Positions 1 through 5,556 of a stretch of 8,992 bases of DNA are shown piece after piece (position 1 is the stretch's first letter; each line of letters starts with the position of its first letter). This stretch comes from Bacillota bacterium (GTDB lineage: Bacteria > Bacillota > Clostridia > Peptostreptococcales > Anaerovoracaceae), in NCBI GenBank assembly GCA_029266295.1, contig JAQSXD010000131.1, positions 1-8,992 on the forward strand, given 5' to 3'. Position numbers and translations under genes: made by a program. The notes beneath the pieces were generated by a model. That model worked only from the letters and a program-made list of their open reading frames with translations, was not told the DNA's origin and made no database searches.

Positions 1-75
1 ACTGCAGAATCAGTGATGTCTAAAAACAAATGGACCTGGATCGACAAACCATGGCCATGGGAATTGGAGGCATAG
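1..75 (+). CDS. cotJB: CotJB spore coat protein, C-terminal fragment
   Basis: This is the last 24 codons of a gene that begins before the window; it ends at TAG 73-75. The visible C-terminus contains W-T-W-I-D-K-P-W-P-W-E, and a tryptophan-rich DKPWPWE tail of this kind is typical of CotJB, a small protein of the inner spore coat in Bacillus and Clostridia. The stop codon lies only 2 nt before the cotJC start, the usual cotJB-cotJC arrangement, which strongly supports the call. The ribosome site of cotJC lies inside these last codons, so the two genes are probably translationally coupled. Only the tail is visible, so the identity rests on that motif and on the neighbour. Confidence 0.85.
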   Translation, partial: TAESVMSKNKWTWIDKPWPWELEA

Positions 76-77
76 AT

Positions 78-686
78 ATGTGGACTTACGAAAAAAAATT
101 ACAGTATCCTGTAAAGATTAAATGTCCGAACCCAGCTATTGCCAAGATTATCATCACCCAGTACGGAGGACCGGACGGCGAGCTGGGAGCATCCATGCGT
201 TACCTATCTCAGCGATATACCATGCCCTACAAGCAGGCAATCGGCGTATTGAATGATGTCGGTACAGAAGAACTTGCACACCTTGAAATGGTAAGCGCCA
301 TTGTACATCAATTAACCAGAAACATGACGATAGAGCAGATTAAAGCTTCGGGTTTTGATACCTACTTTGTGGATCATACCGCAGGAATCTATCCGATCGC
401 AGCGTCAGGAATGCCGTTCACTGCCACAGTCTTTGCATCGAAAGGCGATGCCATTACAGACCTTGTTGAAGACATGGCAGCAGAGCAAAAAGCCAGAACC
501 ACTTACGATAACATCCTGCGTCTCGTAGACGATCCCGATGTAAGAGATCCCATTAAGTTCCTACGAGAACGAGAAATCGTACATTTCCAACGGTTTGGTG
601 AGGCGCTGAGAGTGGTTCAGGATAACCTGAACTCCAAAAACTTCTACGCATTCAATCCCGAGTTCGATAAGCCGAGATGTAAATAA
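78..686 (+). CDS. cotJC: CotJC spore coat protein, manganese-catalase family
   Basis: This 202-residue protein is full length for CotJC. I place the start at ATG 78, giving M-W-T-Y-E-K-K-L-Q-Y-P, the usual CotJC N-terminus, with GGAGG at 66-70 seven nt upstream; an earlier in-frame ATG at 30 would lie inside cotJB and lacks a ribosome site. The ferritin-like four-helix fold of manganese catalases is indicated by the expected dinuclear-metal ligands: Glu35 (in GELGAS), Glu65 and His68 (EELAH), Glu136 (AAEQKAR), and Glu166 with His169 (REREIVHF). The protein is known as part of the spore coat; by family it may remove hydrogen peroxide, although activity is not shown here. It is the last gene of its operon and is followed by a probable terminator. 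It marks the organism as a spore former and is not expected to be functionally tied to the sugar genes downstream. Confidence 0.95.
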   Translation: MWTYEKKLQYPVKIKCPNPAIAKIIITQYGGPDGELGASMRYLSQRYTMPYKQAIGVLNDVGTEELAHLEMVSAIVHQLTRNMTIEQIKASGFDTYFVDHTAGIYPIAASGMPFTATVFASKGDAITDLVEDMAAEQKARTTYDNILRLVDDPDVRDPIKFLREREIVHFQRFGEALRVVQDNLNSKNFYAFNPEFDKPRCK

Positions 687-724
687 ATCCGACCTCAGAG
701 AAGAATCATATGCTGAAAACAAAG

Positions 725-770
725 CAGCAGCAGAGGCGTTACATACCTTTTGCTGCTGTTCTTATGCTGT
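725..770 (+). terminator. Probable intrinsic terminator after cotJ operon
   Basis: CAGCAGCA at 725-732 pairs with TGCTGCTG at 751-758. The stem can extend inward through 733-736 with 747-750 (two of these pairs are G-U), leaving a loop of about 10 nt. A T-rich but interrupted stretch follows (759-777). It sits 38 nt after the cotJC stop, where a terminator is expected. The weak T-tract keeps confidence moderate. Confidence 0.5.
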
Positions 771-803
771 TTTCTTTGCGTCACTGACGTCCGGCAGAAC
801 TCC

Positions 804-831
804 TTTGTTTTCCGATTCATATCTCTATGAT
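804..831 (+). promoter_or_regulatory. Weak candidate promoter for the epimerase gene
   Basis: TTTGTT (804-809) and TATGAT (826-831) are separated by 16 nt. The -10 matches five of six consensus positions, but the -35 is poor. It lies about 87 nt before the epimerase ATG, in the only gap from which that gene could be transcribed independently of cotJ. This is a pattern match only. Confidence 0.3.
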
Positions 832-880
832 AGAATGATGACAGCGGGATTTTGCGTCATTTTCCTGCACCCCTTTACAC

Positions 881-894
881 TTGATCATTATCAA
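881..894 (+). promoter_or_regulatory. FNR/CRP-type box (TTGAT-N4-ATCAA)
   Basis: The 14-bp sequence TTGATCATTATCAA is a perfect 5-bp inverted repeat with a 4-bp spacer and fits the FNR consensus TTGAT-N4-ATCAA at every position. It sits 24 nt before the epimerase ATG and 49 nt after the candidate -10, a position more suited to repression or to an unseen start site than to classical activation. It could equally be a site for another CRP/FNR-family protein, or chance in AT-rich DNA. Confidence 0.35.
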
Positions 895-917
895 TCTGCG
901 GAATCAGGAGAAAAAAT

Positions 918-1757
918 ATGCTTACACTAAATCAGTTTTCTGCTATGAATATCCTTCACAGCCGGTTTTCTCTCGAATATTTTTTGAACAGTATGAAGGA
1001 GATTGGTTTTCAAAACATCGAATTTTGGGGTGGAGCGCCCCATTATAACTACTGGGCTCCCCAGATGGAGCAGCAGAATCAAATCAAAAGAATGTTCCGT
1101 GATAGAGAACTAAAAATGATCTGCTTTACACCAGAACAATGTGTCTATCCTTTCAATATTGCAGCAAAGGACAAACTTGTGAGAGAGGCTAGTATTGACT
1201 ATTTTCTTCGCTGCATCGAGGATACGGCAGGCTTCGGCTGCGAACAGATCATGATTACCCCAGGCTGGGGAAATTTTGACGAACCAGCTTCCGAGGCATG
1301 GCATCGCTCTGCAGATTCCCTTGCAACCTTGCTGAATAAAGCAGAAAAAGAAGGCGTTCACATTGTTTACGAAATGCTGCAATCTCACGAATCCAATCTT
1401 GTTACCAATTTAACAACACTTGAAAAGATGATGTCTAACTTCGACAGCCTCTATCTGTCCTGTTGCATTGACACTGTTCCAATGTGCTGTGCGGGAGAGA
1501 CCCTGGAGGATTATTTTCGTGTTTTTGATGGTAAAATACACCATATCCACCTGAATGACGGCAATCCATCTGGTCATCTAGCCTGGGGCCATGGAACCCA
1601 GAGCCTGTTGGAACATTTGATGACCTTGGACAAGCATAATTATCGAGGTTATATGACCTTTGAAACCTGCGACGGAGCCTTCGCTCTCAATCCGAACGCG
1701 GCATTCCTTCAAAATTATAAGGCGGCTGCCACAGCCCTTATGGAATTAGGGTCCTGA
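918..1757 (+). CDS. frlC: FrlC-like sugar epimerase, xylose-isomerase-like TIM barrel (probable fructoselysine 3-epimerase)
   Basis: This 279-residue protein belongs to the sugar phosphate isomerase/epimerase (AP endonuclease 2, xylose-isomerase-like TIM barrel) family. It resembles FrlC of the E. coli frl operon in recognisable stretches: IEFWGGAPH (34-42) against IEIWGGRPH, and F-T-P-E-x-x-x-Y-P-F-N (70-80) against Y-T-P-E-x-x-x-Y-P-Y-N. FrlC interconverts fructoselysine and its C3 epimer psicoselysine. Probable metal ligands are Glu152 (YEML), Asp185 (CCIDT), His211 (HHIHLND) and Glu249 (FETCDG), in the order and spacing expected. The start at ATG 918 has AGGAG seven nt upstream (906-910). 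The adjacent kinase and deglycase support an Amadori role, but the gene is separated from them by 163 nt with a promoter, so it may be regulated separately. Two Cys pairs (182-183, 190-191) flank Asp185, which is unusual. The exact substrate is inferred; a different ketose epimerase is possible. Confidence 0.78.
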   Translation: MLTLNQFSAMNILHSRFSLEYFLNSMKEIGFQNIEFWGGAPHYNYWAPQMEQQNQIKRMFRDRELKMICFTPEQCVYPFNIAAKDKLVREASIDYFLRCIEDTAGFGCEQIMITPGWGNFDEPASEAWHRSADSLATLLNKAEKEGVHIVYEMLQSHESNLVTNLTTLEKMMSNFDSLYLSCCIDTVPMCCAGETLEDYFRVFDGKIHHIHLNDGNPSGHLAWGHGTQSLLEHLMTLDKHNYRGYMTFETCDGAFALNPNAAFLQNYKAAATALMELGS

Positions 1758-1765
1758 TGGCATAC

Positions 1766-1783
1766 GTCCCTCTGATCGGGGAC
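1766..1783 (+). other. Short hairpin after the epimerase gene
   Basis: GTCCC (1766-1770) pairs with GGGAC (1779-1783) across an 8-nt loop. It lies just past the stop codon, but no run of T follows, so it is a weak candidate for an end signal or RNA-stabilising structure rather than a convincing terminator. Confidence 0.25.
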
Positions 1784-1822
1784 TCATGAGGCTCTAATAA
1801 AAACAAATACCAAAAATCCTTC

Positions 1823-1855
1823 TTGACTTGACGTTTGAAAAAATATAAATTGATA
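1823..1855 (+). promoter_or_regulatory. Probable promoter of the kinase-regulator operon
   Basis: Overlapping -35-like hexamers TTGACT (1823-1828) and TTGACG (1828-1833) precede an AT-rich -10 zone. TATAAA at 1844-1849 is 15 nt from the first hexamer, and TTGATA at 1850-1855 is 16 nt from the second. This is the best sigma-A-type signal in the 163-bp gap and lies 65-75 nt before the kinase start. The exact pairing is uncertain. Confidence 0.55.
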
Positions 1856-1894
1856 CCCATACAGTACAACCACTATGGCATGAATTTATACCAG
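1851..1894 (+). promoter_or_regulatory. Candidate operator region for GntR/HutC regulator
   Basis: Just downstream of the promoter are CCATA (1857-1861) and TATGG (1874-1878), an inverted pair; TACAACCACT (1865-1874), whose exact reverse complement occurs at 4399-4408 before the deglycase gene; and TTTATACCAG (1885-1894), whose exact reverse complement occurs at 4311-4320. Two 10-mers shared between the two control regions suggest a common regulator. Binding itself is inferred. Confidence 0.5.
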
Positions 1895-1920
1895 TTTATT
1901 ATCGGAGAAAGGATTTCTAG

Positions 1921-2778
1921 ATGAAGTTTATTGGAATGGGGGACAATGTAGTTGATCGGTACATTAATAAAAAGGTCATGTTTCCGGGAGGAAATGCGGT
2001 TAATTTCGCAGCATATGCCAAACAGTGCGGTATGGACTCTGCTTATCTAGGTGTCTTGGCTGATGATGTGGAGGGCAGGCTGATACGAAATGCCCTGCAG
2101 GAACTGGGCGTTGATGTTTCTCACTGTCATACCGGAAGCAACTATGCTACAGAACGATGCGATGTGGTTCTGAAAGAGGGGGATCGCACTTTCGTCGGAA
2201 GCAATTGGGCTGACGAGAAGGAACACAAGGCGCTTCAGCTTGACCCGTCTGATCTTGATTATCTTGCCGGATTTGATGTAATCCACTGCGGATGCTATGC
2301 AGGCATGGAAGACGAGATCAAAAAGCTCAAGGACTTTTCCTGCGTTCGTACCTTTGACTTTTCTTCTGAAGAACTCTACCGAACGGAGCGCTACCTTGAA
2401 AAAGTCTGCCCCTATGTGGATATCGCTCTATTTTCAGGCGAGAAGATGAGCAGGGATCAAACAGCCGCGCTGCAGCTTAAGGTAAGATCCTTCGGAACCC
2501 AATACGTTCTTGTAACCAACGGCACAAAAGGCCAGACCCTGTTTGATGAGGCCGCTTCCTATGATGGAACGGTCAAGCTCATTCCTCCGCTGGATACCAT
2601 GGGTGCCGGCGATTCCTTTTTTACTGCCTTTGTGACAACACTGATGAAAAACGGATGGAAACGTGGTGTCATTGCCAATGAAGAATTAATCCGGAAGGCC
2701 TTTGACTTCGCAGCGGAATTCTCCGCTCAGACCTGCCTGACGGAAGGTTCCTTTGGCTATTCTGCCCGTTATGAATAG
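1921..2778 (+). CDS. frlD: FrlD-like fructosamine 6-kinase (PfkB/ribokinase family)
   Basis: This 285-residue PfkB-family carbohydrate kinase closely follows FrlD, the cytoplasmic enzyme that uses ATP to phosphorylate C6 of fructoselysine. The N-terminus IGMGDNVVDRY (4-14) and FPGGNAVNFAAY (21-32) parallel the IGDNCVD and SGGNAVNVAVY segments of E. coli FrlD and hold the sugar-binding Asp12 and Gly-Gly-Asn. The second PfkB signature DTMGAGDSF lies at 225-233, with Asp231 as catalytic base in the GAGD anion hole. HCHTGS (around 93-98) and TFDFSSE also have counterparts in FrlD. The start at ATG 1921 has AAAGGA seven nt upstream. It heads a probable three-gene operon with two GntR regulators 14 nt and then 5 nt apart. 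It is slightly longer than E. coli FrlD (about 260). Specificity for lysine over other glycated amines cannot be decided from sequence. Confidence 0.85.
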   Translation: MKFIGMGDNVVDRYINKKVMFPGGNAVNFAAYAKQCGMDSAYLGVLADDVEGRLIRNALQELGVDVSHCHTGSNYATERCDVVLKEGDRTFVGSNWADEKEHKALQLDPSDLDYLAGFDVIHCGCYAGMEDEIKKLKDFSCVRTFDFSSEELYRTERYLEKVCPYVDIALFSGEKMSRDQTAALQLKVRSFGTQYVLVTNGTKGQTLFDEAASYDGTVKLIPPLDTMGAGDSFFTAFVTTLMKNGWKRGVIANEELIRKAFDFAAEFSAQTCLTEGSFGYSARYE

Positions 2779-2792
2779 AAAGAAGGTTTACG

Positions 2793-3506
2793 ATGGCAAA
2801 AGTTCTTACGCTTGAAGTGATGCTTTCAAAGGAAATCGAGCACATGCTGGAGACAGAAGGTTATAAAGAGAAGCAGAAGCTGCCGTCGGAACGTGACCTG
2901 GCGGAATATTTCGGCGCTCAGAGGCTGACAATTCGAGCTGCCTTACAAAGTCTGGTGCAAAAAGGAATCCTGATCTCCAGGGAACGCCAGGGCTATTATA
3001 TCGCTCCAAAACGAATTCAATATACATTGAATCATACGAGCTCTTTTAAAATGATGATTGAAAGAATGGGCTTTACCTCTTATGTCAAGCTTCTGGAGTT
3101 TGAGAAAATCAAACTGACCGATACGCTGACTCAAAAAACCATGCTTGCGGAAGGCACAGAAGTGTTCCGAATCATGCGGCTTCGGTTCGGCAATAAAGAT
3201 CCCATTGCACTAGAACGTTCTTATATTGTCTGTGATCTTGCAAAGGATCTTTCCGAGGAGGATGTCCATAACAAATCCCTCTATGACACCCTCAAGAACA
3301 AATATCGTTTGTCCATCGATCAATCGAGGCACAGAGTTTCCGTTGTTTATGCAAACGGGCTTGAATCTGAGTTGCTGAAAGTAAGTCCCGCAAAGCCTCT
3401 GATTAAATATCACGGCCTTGTCTACGAAAAAAAAGGAAGATTGCTCGAATATTTTGAAACGATTATGCTTAGTGACAAGATCGAATTTATCATACACAGG
3501 AGCTGA
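2793..3506 (+). CDS. GntR/HutC-family transcriptional regulator (first of tandem pair)
   Basis: This 237-residue protein has the HutC-subfamily layout: an N-terminal winged helix-turn-helix (about 1-73), with LPSERDLAEYF (30-40) and the recognition helix QRLTIRAALQSL (43-54), then a UTRA ligand-binding domain (about 83-237) with the typical R-L-R-F-G-N-K-D-P-I-A-L-E-R-S-Y strand and a C-terminal E-Y-F-E-T-I motif. Related regulators in frl operons (FrlR) bind DNA and are released by a pathway sugar phosphate; that role is inferred here. It starts 14 nt after the kinase stop with AGAAGG upstream, so it is probably cotranscribed with the kinase. It is clearly a diverged paralogue of the next gene. 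The N-terminus (MAKVLTLEVML) is less typical of the family than its neighbour's EPLYIRLQ, so its dimer or DNA preference may differ. Confidence 0.88.
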   Translation: MAKVLTLEVMLSKEIEHMLETEGYKEKQKLPSERDLAEYFGAQRLTIRAALQSLVQKGILISRERQGYYIAPKRIQYTLNHTSSFKMMIERMGFTSYVKLLEFEKIKLTDTLTQKTMLAEGTEVFRIMRLRFGNKDPIALERSYIVCDLAKDLSEEDVHNKSLYDTLKNKYRLSIDQSRHRVSVVYANGLESELLKVSPAKPLIKYHGLVYEKKGRLLEYFETIMLSDKIEFIIHRS

Positions 3507-3511
3507 ACCAT

Positions 3512-4261
3512 ATGGATGATTTGATAAAATTGCGAGAAGAAGAACCCCTTTACATCAGGTTGCAGGACATTATTATGAAAAAAATTGAGGCTGGCGAATA
3601 TCTTCCCGGCGAAAAGCTTCCAAGCGAGAGGGTACTTGCGGAGAAATACGCAATCAACCGGATGACGGTAAAGAGCGCTGTCAACGCCCTTGAAGCAAAG
3701 GGGTATCTTTACAGACTCCAGGGAAAAGGGACCTTCGTTCAAAAGAAGGATTTTCACAAGCTGAATCTGGGACTCCTGAACGAATCAGGAAACACTGGCA
3801 TCACCGCCCGGGTGAAAAGTCAAGGGGTGAGAATCTCCAACAAAATTCTGACGCAAGGCCTTCTTTCGGGCAGCCGTTTCTTTTCCAGCAAACTGGACGT
3901 GTCCATCAACGATCCGATCTATTCTCTTCACCGCGTTCGTTATGGAAATGAAGAGCCCATTGCGATCGAATACACCTATGTACCCTATCATTGTTTTCCC
4001 GGAATCGAAAAGATCGATTTTAAAAACGTATCTCTTTATGACTACATGGATTCAAAGGGGCGGATGCCGGTAAGTTTTGAACAGAAGTTCCAAATAATTG
4101 AAGTGTCAAAAAAAGAAGGAAAGTATCTCGAGTTGGAGCCCGGTCAGGTGATTTTTTATTTTGAAATGCTTGGGATGGATGCCACAGATACCCTTGTAGA
4201 ATATACCGAGAGCTTCACCAGAACCGATAAAGCGGAATTTCTCTTTACCATAAACGGTTAA
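3512..4261 (+). CDS. GntR/HutC-family transcriptional regulator (second of tandem pair)
   Basis: This 249-residue protein has a canonical GntR winged helix (about 11-78): EPLYIRLQDIIMKKIEAGEY, then LPGEKLPSERVLAEKYAINRMTV in consensus order, and a wing with GKGTFV (71-76). The UTRA domain follows (about 95-249), with R-V-R-Y-G-N-E-E-P-I-A-I-E and a closing E-Y-T-E-S-F-T-R motif. HutC/FrlR-type proteins usually repress catabolic operons and sense the pathway intermediate; this is family knowledge. It starts 5 nt after the first regulator's stop, with its AGGAG (3498-3502) inside that gene's end, suggesting coupled translation. A strong terminator follows 13 nt after its stop, so it closes the operon. 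The palindromes immediately downstream, before the deglycase gene, are plausible targets for this protein or its neighbour. Confidence 0.9.
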   Translation: MDDLIKLREEEPLYIRLQDIIMKKIEAGEYLPGEKLPSERVLAEKYAINRMTVKSAVNALEAKGYLYRLQGKGTFVQKKDFHKLNLGLLNESGNTGITARVKSQGVRISNKILTQGLLSGSRFFSSKLDVSINDPIYSLHRVRYGNEEPIAIEYTYVPYHCFPGIEKIDFKNVSLYDYMDSKGRMPVSFEQKFQIIEVSKKEGKYLELEPGQVIFYFEMLGMDATDTLVEYTESFTRTDKAEFLFTING

Positions 4262-4273
4262 GCTGAACCTGCG

Positions 4274-4305
4274 AATACGGCCTTATAAAACGGCCGTATT
4301 TTTTT
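4274..4305 (+). terminator. Strong intrinsic terminator after the regulator pair
   Basis: AATACGGCC (4274-4282) pairs perfectly with GGCCGTATT (4292-4300) across a 9-nt loop and runs directly into seven T (4299-4305). It begins 13 nt after the second regulator's stop and separates the kinase-regulator unit from the deglycase-transporter unit. Confidence 0.92.
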
Positions 4306-4310
4306 AATAT

Positions 4311-4320
4311 CTGGTATAAA
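4311..4320 (+). promoter_or_regulatory. TGGTATAAA element, copy 1
   Basis: CTGGTATAAA is the exact reverse complement of 1885-1894 in the kinase control region. It is the first of three TGGTAT elements in this gap (4312, 4380, 4448). It could be an operator half-site or an extended -10 (TGG-TATAAA). Confidence 0.4.
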
Positions 4321-4378
4321 AAGTACATGGGTTTATTTTTCAGCGGCGGAAGAGAATTTTTCGCCAACCCCACAAAAA

Positions 4379-4398
4379 TTGGTATAATTTTATATCAA
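4379..4398 (+). promoter_or_regulatory. Near-perfect palindromic operator / extended -10
   Basis: TTGGTATAA and TTATATCAA flank a central TT and form an inverted repeat with 9-bp arms and one mismatch. This shape suits a dimeric GntR/HutC repressor. The same bases also contain a perfect extended -10, TGG-TATAAT (4380-4388), with only a poor -35 (TTCGCC, 4360-4365, 17 nt upstream). The element may be an operator, an upstream promoter, or both, which would allow repression by direct occlusion. Confidence 0.55.
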
Positions 4399-4408
4399 AG
4401 TGGTTGTA
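4399..4408 (+). promoter_or_regulatory. Shared 10-mer AGTGGTTGTA
   Basis: This is the exact reverse complement of TACAACCACT at 1865-1874 before the kinase gene. It directly abuts the palindrome at 4379-4398. A 10-bp identity between the two control regions of one pathway suggests a common binding site, though its boundaries are not defined. Confidence 0.4.
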
Positions 4409-4428
4409 ATTTAATTGCACAAAACCTC

Positions 4429-4456
4429 TTGAATTCACCGAAAATGCTGGTATGCT
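4429..4456 (+). promoter_or_regulatory. Probable main promoter of the deglycase-transporter operon
   Basis: TTGAAT (4429-4434) and TATGCT (4451-4456) are separated by 16 nt, and the -10 is preceded by TGG, making an extended -10 (TGG-TATGCT). It is 65 nt before the deglycase ATG. The perfect palindrome at 4469-4484 would lie just around or after the transcription start, a typical position for a repressor. Confidence 0.6.
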
Positions 4457-4468
4457 AAAACATAAAAA

Positions 4469-4484
4469 TGGTTATTAATAACCA
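4469..4484 (+). promoter_or_regulatory. Perfect 16-bp palindromic operator
   Basis: TGGTTATTAATAACCA is a perfect palindrome with 8-bp arms and no spacer, located 12 nt after the probable -10 and 36 nt before the deglycase start. Its TGGT-start and ACCA-end resemble the other TGGTAT elements of this region. A GntR/HutC dimer bound here would block initiation or early elongation. Binding is inferred; the palindrome is seen directly. Confidence 0.65.
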
Positions 4485-4520
4485 CGATAACAGCCAACTA
4501 TTTATTTAAGGAGAATTCAT

Positions 4521-5531
4521 ATGAGAAACTTTGATGTGGAAAAATATCTTTCAGAAGGCGCTGCCGCCTATGGAAAAAGATCTGACATTGAAGCGATGGC
4601 TGATACCCTGACGAAAAGAGGCTATCAAAACATCGTTGTCATAGGCATCGGAGGCACATGGGCGGAATGGGCTCCCGTCGTTCAAGTAATGCGCCATTAT
4701 ACCGATCTTCCCATTTATTTGGAAAATGCGGCCGAGCTTTGCATCAGAACCGATAAACGGTTTTTGACCAAAGAATCGTTGGTAATCACCGCTTCGGCTT
4801 CAGGTGATACCAAGGAGATTCTGGCCGCAGTTAAGATGTGCAAAGAGATGGGAATTGAGGTTGCGGGCTTTACCAAGCATACCGAGACACTGCTTGCCAA
4901 GGAACTTGATCACATCGTCGCAAATCCATGCGGAGATTGTGAAGGTTCCTACCTGATGTTCTTCCTTCTTGGACTGAGGCTTCTTTTCCAGCGTGGAGAA
5001 TTTCCCAATTACATAAAATTCGCAGATCAGATGGCTGGCTTGTATCAGAACCTGCTTCGAATCAGAGAAGAATTTGAACCGAAAGCCGCCGCCATTGCAA
5101 AATCCTACGCAAAGGAGCCATATAGCATCTTTGTAGGCTCCGGCACGCTATGGGGCGAAACATTCCTCTTCTCCATGTGTATTTTAGAGGAAATGCAATG
5201 GGTTAGGACGAAATCTGTAACCTCGGCTGATTTCTTCCACGGTACCTTGGAACTGGTGGAAAAGGATGTTCCCGTATTCCTTTTCAAAGGCGAAGATGAA
5301 TACAGAGAATTAGACGAGAGAGTGGAACGTTTCTGCAGAGAGTTCACAGAAAAGCTTACGGTAATTGATACAAAGGATTACATACTAGAGGGAATCGACG
5401 ATGAGTTTCGTGTCATCTGTTCTCCCATGATTCTTACATCCCTGGTCACCGAAAGACTGGCCGCTCATTATGAGCTAACTACTGGTCACAGTCTGAAATT
5501 TAGACGTTATTACAGACAATTTGAATATTAA
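4521..5531 (+). CDS. frlB: FrlB-like double-SIS deglycase (fructosamine 6-phosphate deglycase)
   Basis: This 336-residue cytoplasmic sugar isomerase (SIS) protein, with two SIS domains at about 35-160 and 195-325, matches the FrlB/FraB family. These enzymes split a fructosamine 6-phosphate such as fructoselysine 6-phosphate into glucose 6-phosphate and the free amino compound. Recognisable features are GIGGTWAEW (42-50) and ITASASGDTKE (89-99) in the first sugar-phosphate site, ADFFHGTLELVEKDVP (236-251) matching the FRHGPLEIVEPGVP block of E. coli FrlB, and the ending RRYYRQFEY against RRYYGGLVEY. Glu224 and His240, 16 residues apart, correspond to the Glu/His pair described as catalytic in FraB/FrlB enzymes. 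The start at ATG 4521 has AAGGAG seven nt upstream. It is the first gene of the transporter operon, behind a promoter and a palindrome. A glucoselysine-type (GfrF-like) specificity remains possible. Confidence 0.87.
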   Translation: MRNFDVEKYLSEGAAAYGKRSDIEAMADTLTKRGYQNIVVIGIGGTWAEWAPVVQVMRHYTDLPIYLENAAELCIRTDKRFLTKESLVITASASGDTKEILAAVKMCKEMGIEVAGFTKHTETLLAKELDHIVANPCGDCEGSYLMFFLLGLRLLFQRGEFPNYIKFADQMAGLYQNLLRIREEFEPKAAAIAKSYAKEPYSIFVGSGTLWGETFLFSMCILEEMQWVRTKSVTSADFFHGTLELVEKDVPVFLFKGEDEYRELDERVERFCREFTEKLTVIDTKDYILEGIDDEFRVICSPMILTSLVTERLAAHYELTTGHSLKFRRYYRQFEY

Positions 5532-5556
5532 AGAATTACCCTTGGAGGATATGGAA

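Noticed and set aside
710..787. A 25-codon open frame (MLKTKQQQRRYIPFAAVLMLFSLRH) resembling a signal peptide: basic start followed by a hydrophobic stretch.
   Set aside because: It overlaps the probable cotJ terminator hairpin, has no good ribosome site, and ends soon after the hydrophobic part. The repeat-like CAG/CTG composition explains it. I do not call it a gene.
779..789. Perfect inverted repeat CGTCA-C-TGACG in the gap after cotJC.
   Set aside because: The arms are only 5 bp, and it is not tied to a clear promoter or repeated before the other pathway genes. It may be chance.
1110..1388. Minus-strand open frames here and elsewhere (for example 3422-3757, 7951-8262), and a plus-strand frame at 8600-8794.
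   Set aside because: They lie inside convincing genes in other frames, have no recognisable domains and no ribosome sites. They are shadows of the real genes.
4345..4365. Hairpin GGCGGAA / TTTCGCC with a 7-nt loop in the deglycase leader.
   Set aside because: It has no T-run after it and lies upstream of the probable promoter, so it is neither a terminator nor a leader structure. I also found no conserved riboswitch pattern around it.
5521..5556. Longer ATPase start at TTG 5521 or ATG 5551.
   Set aside because: TTG 5521 overlaps the deglycase end and has no ribosome site, and ATG 5551 is only 2 nt from GGAGG. ATG 5557 has ideal 8-nt spacing.
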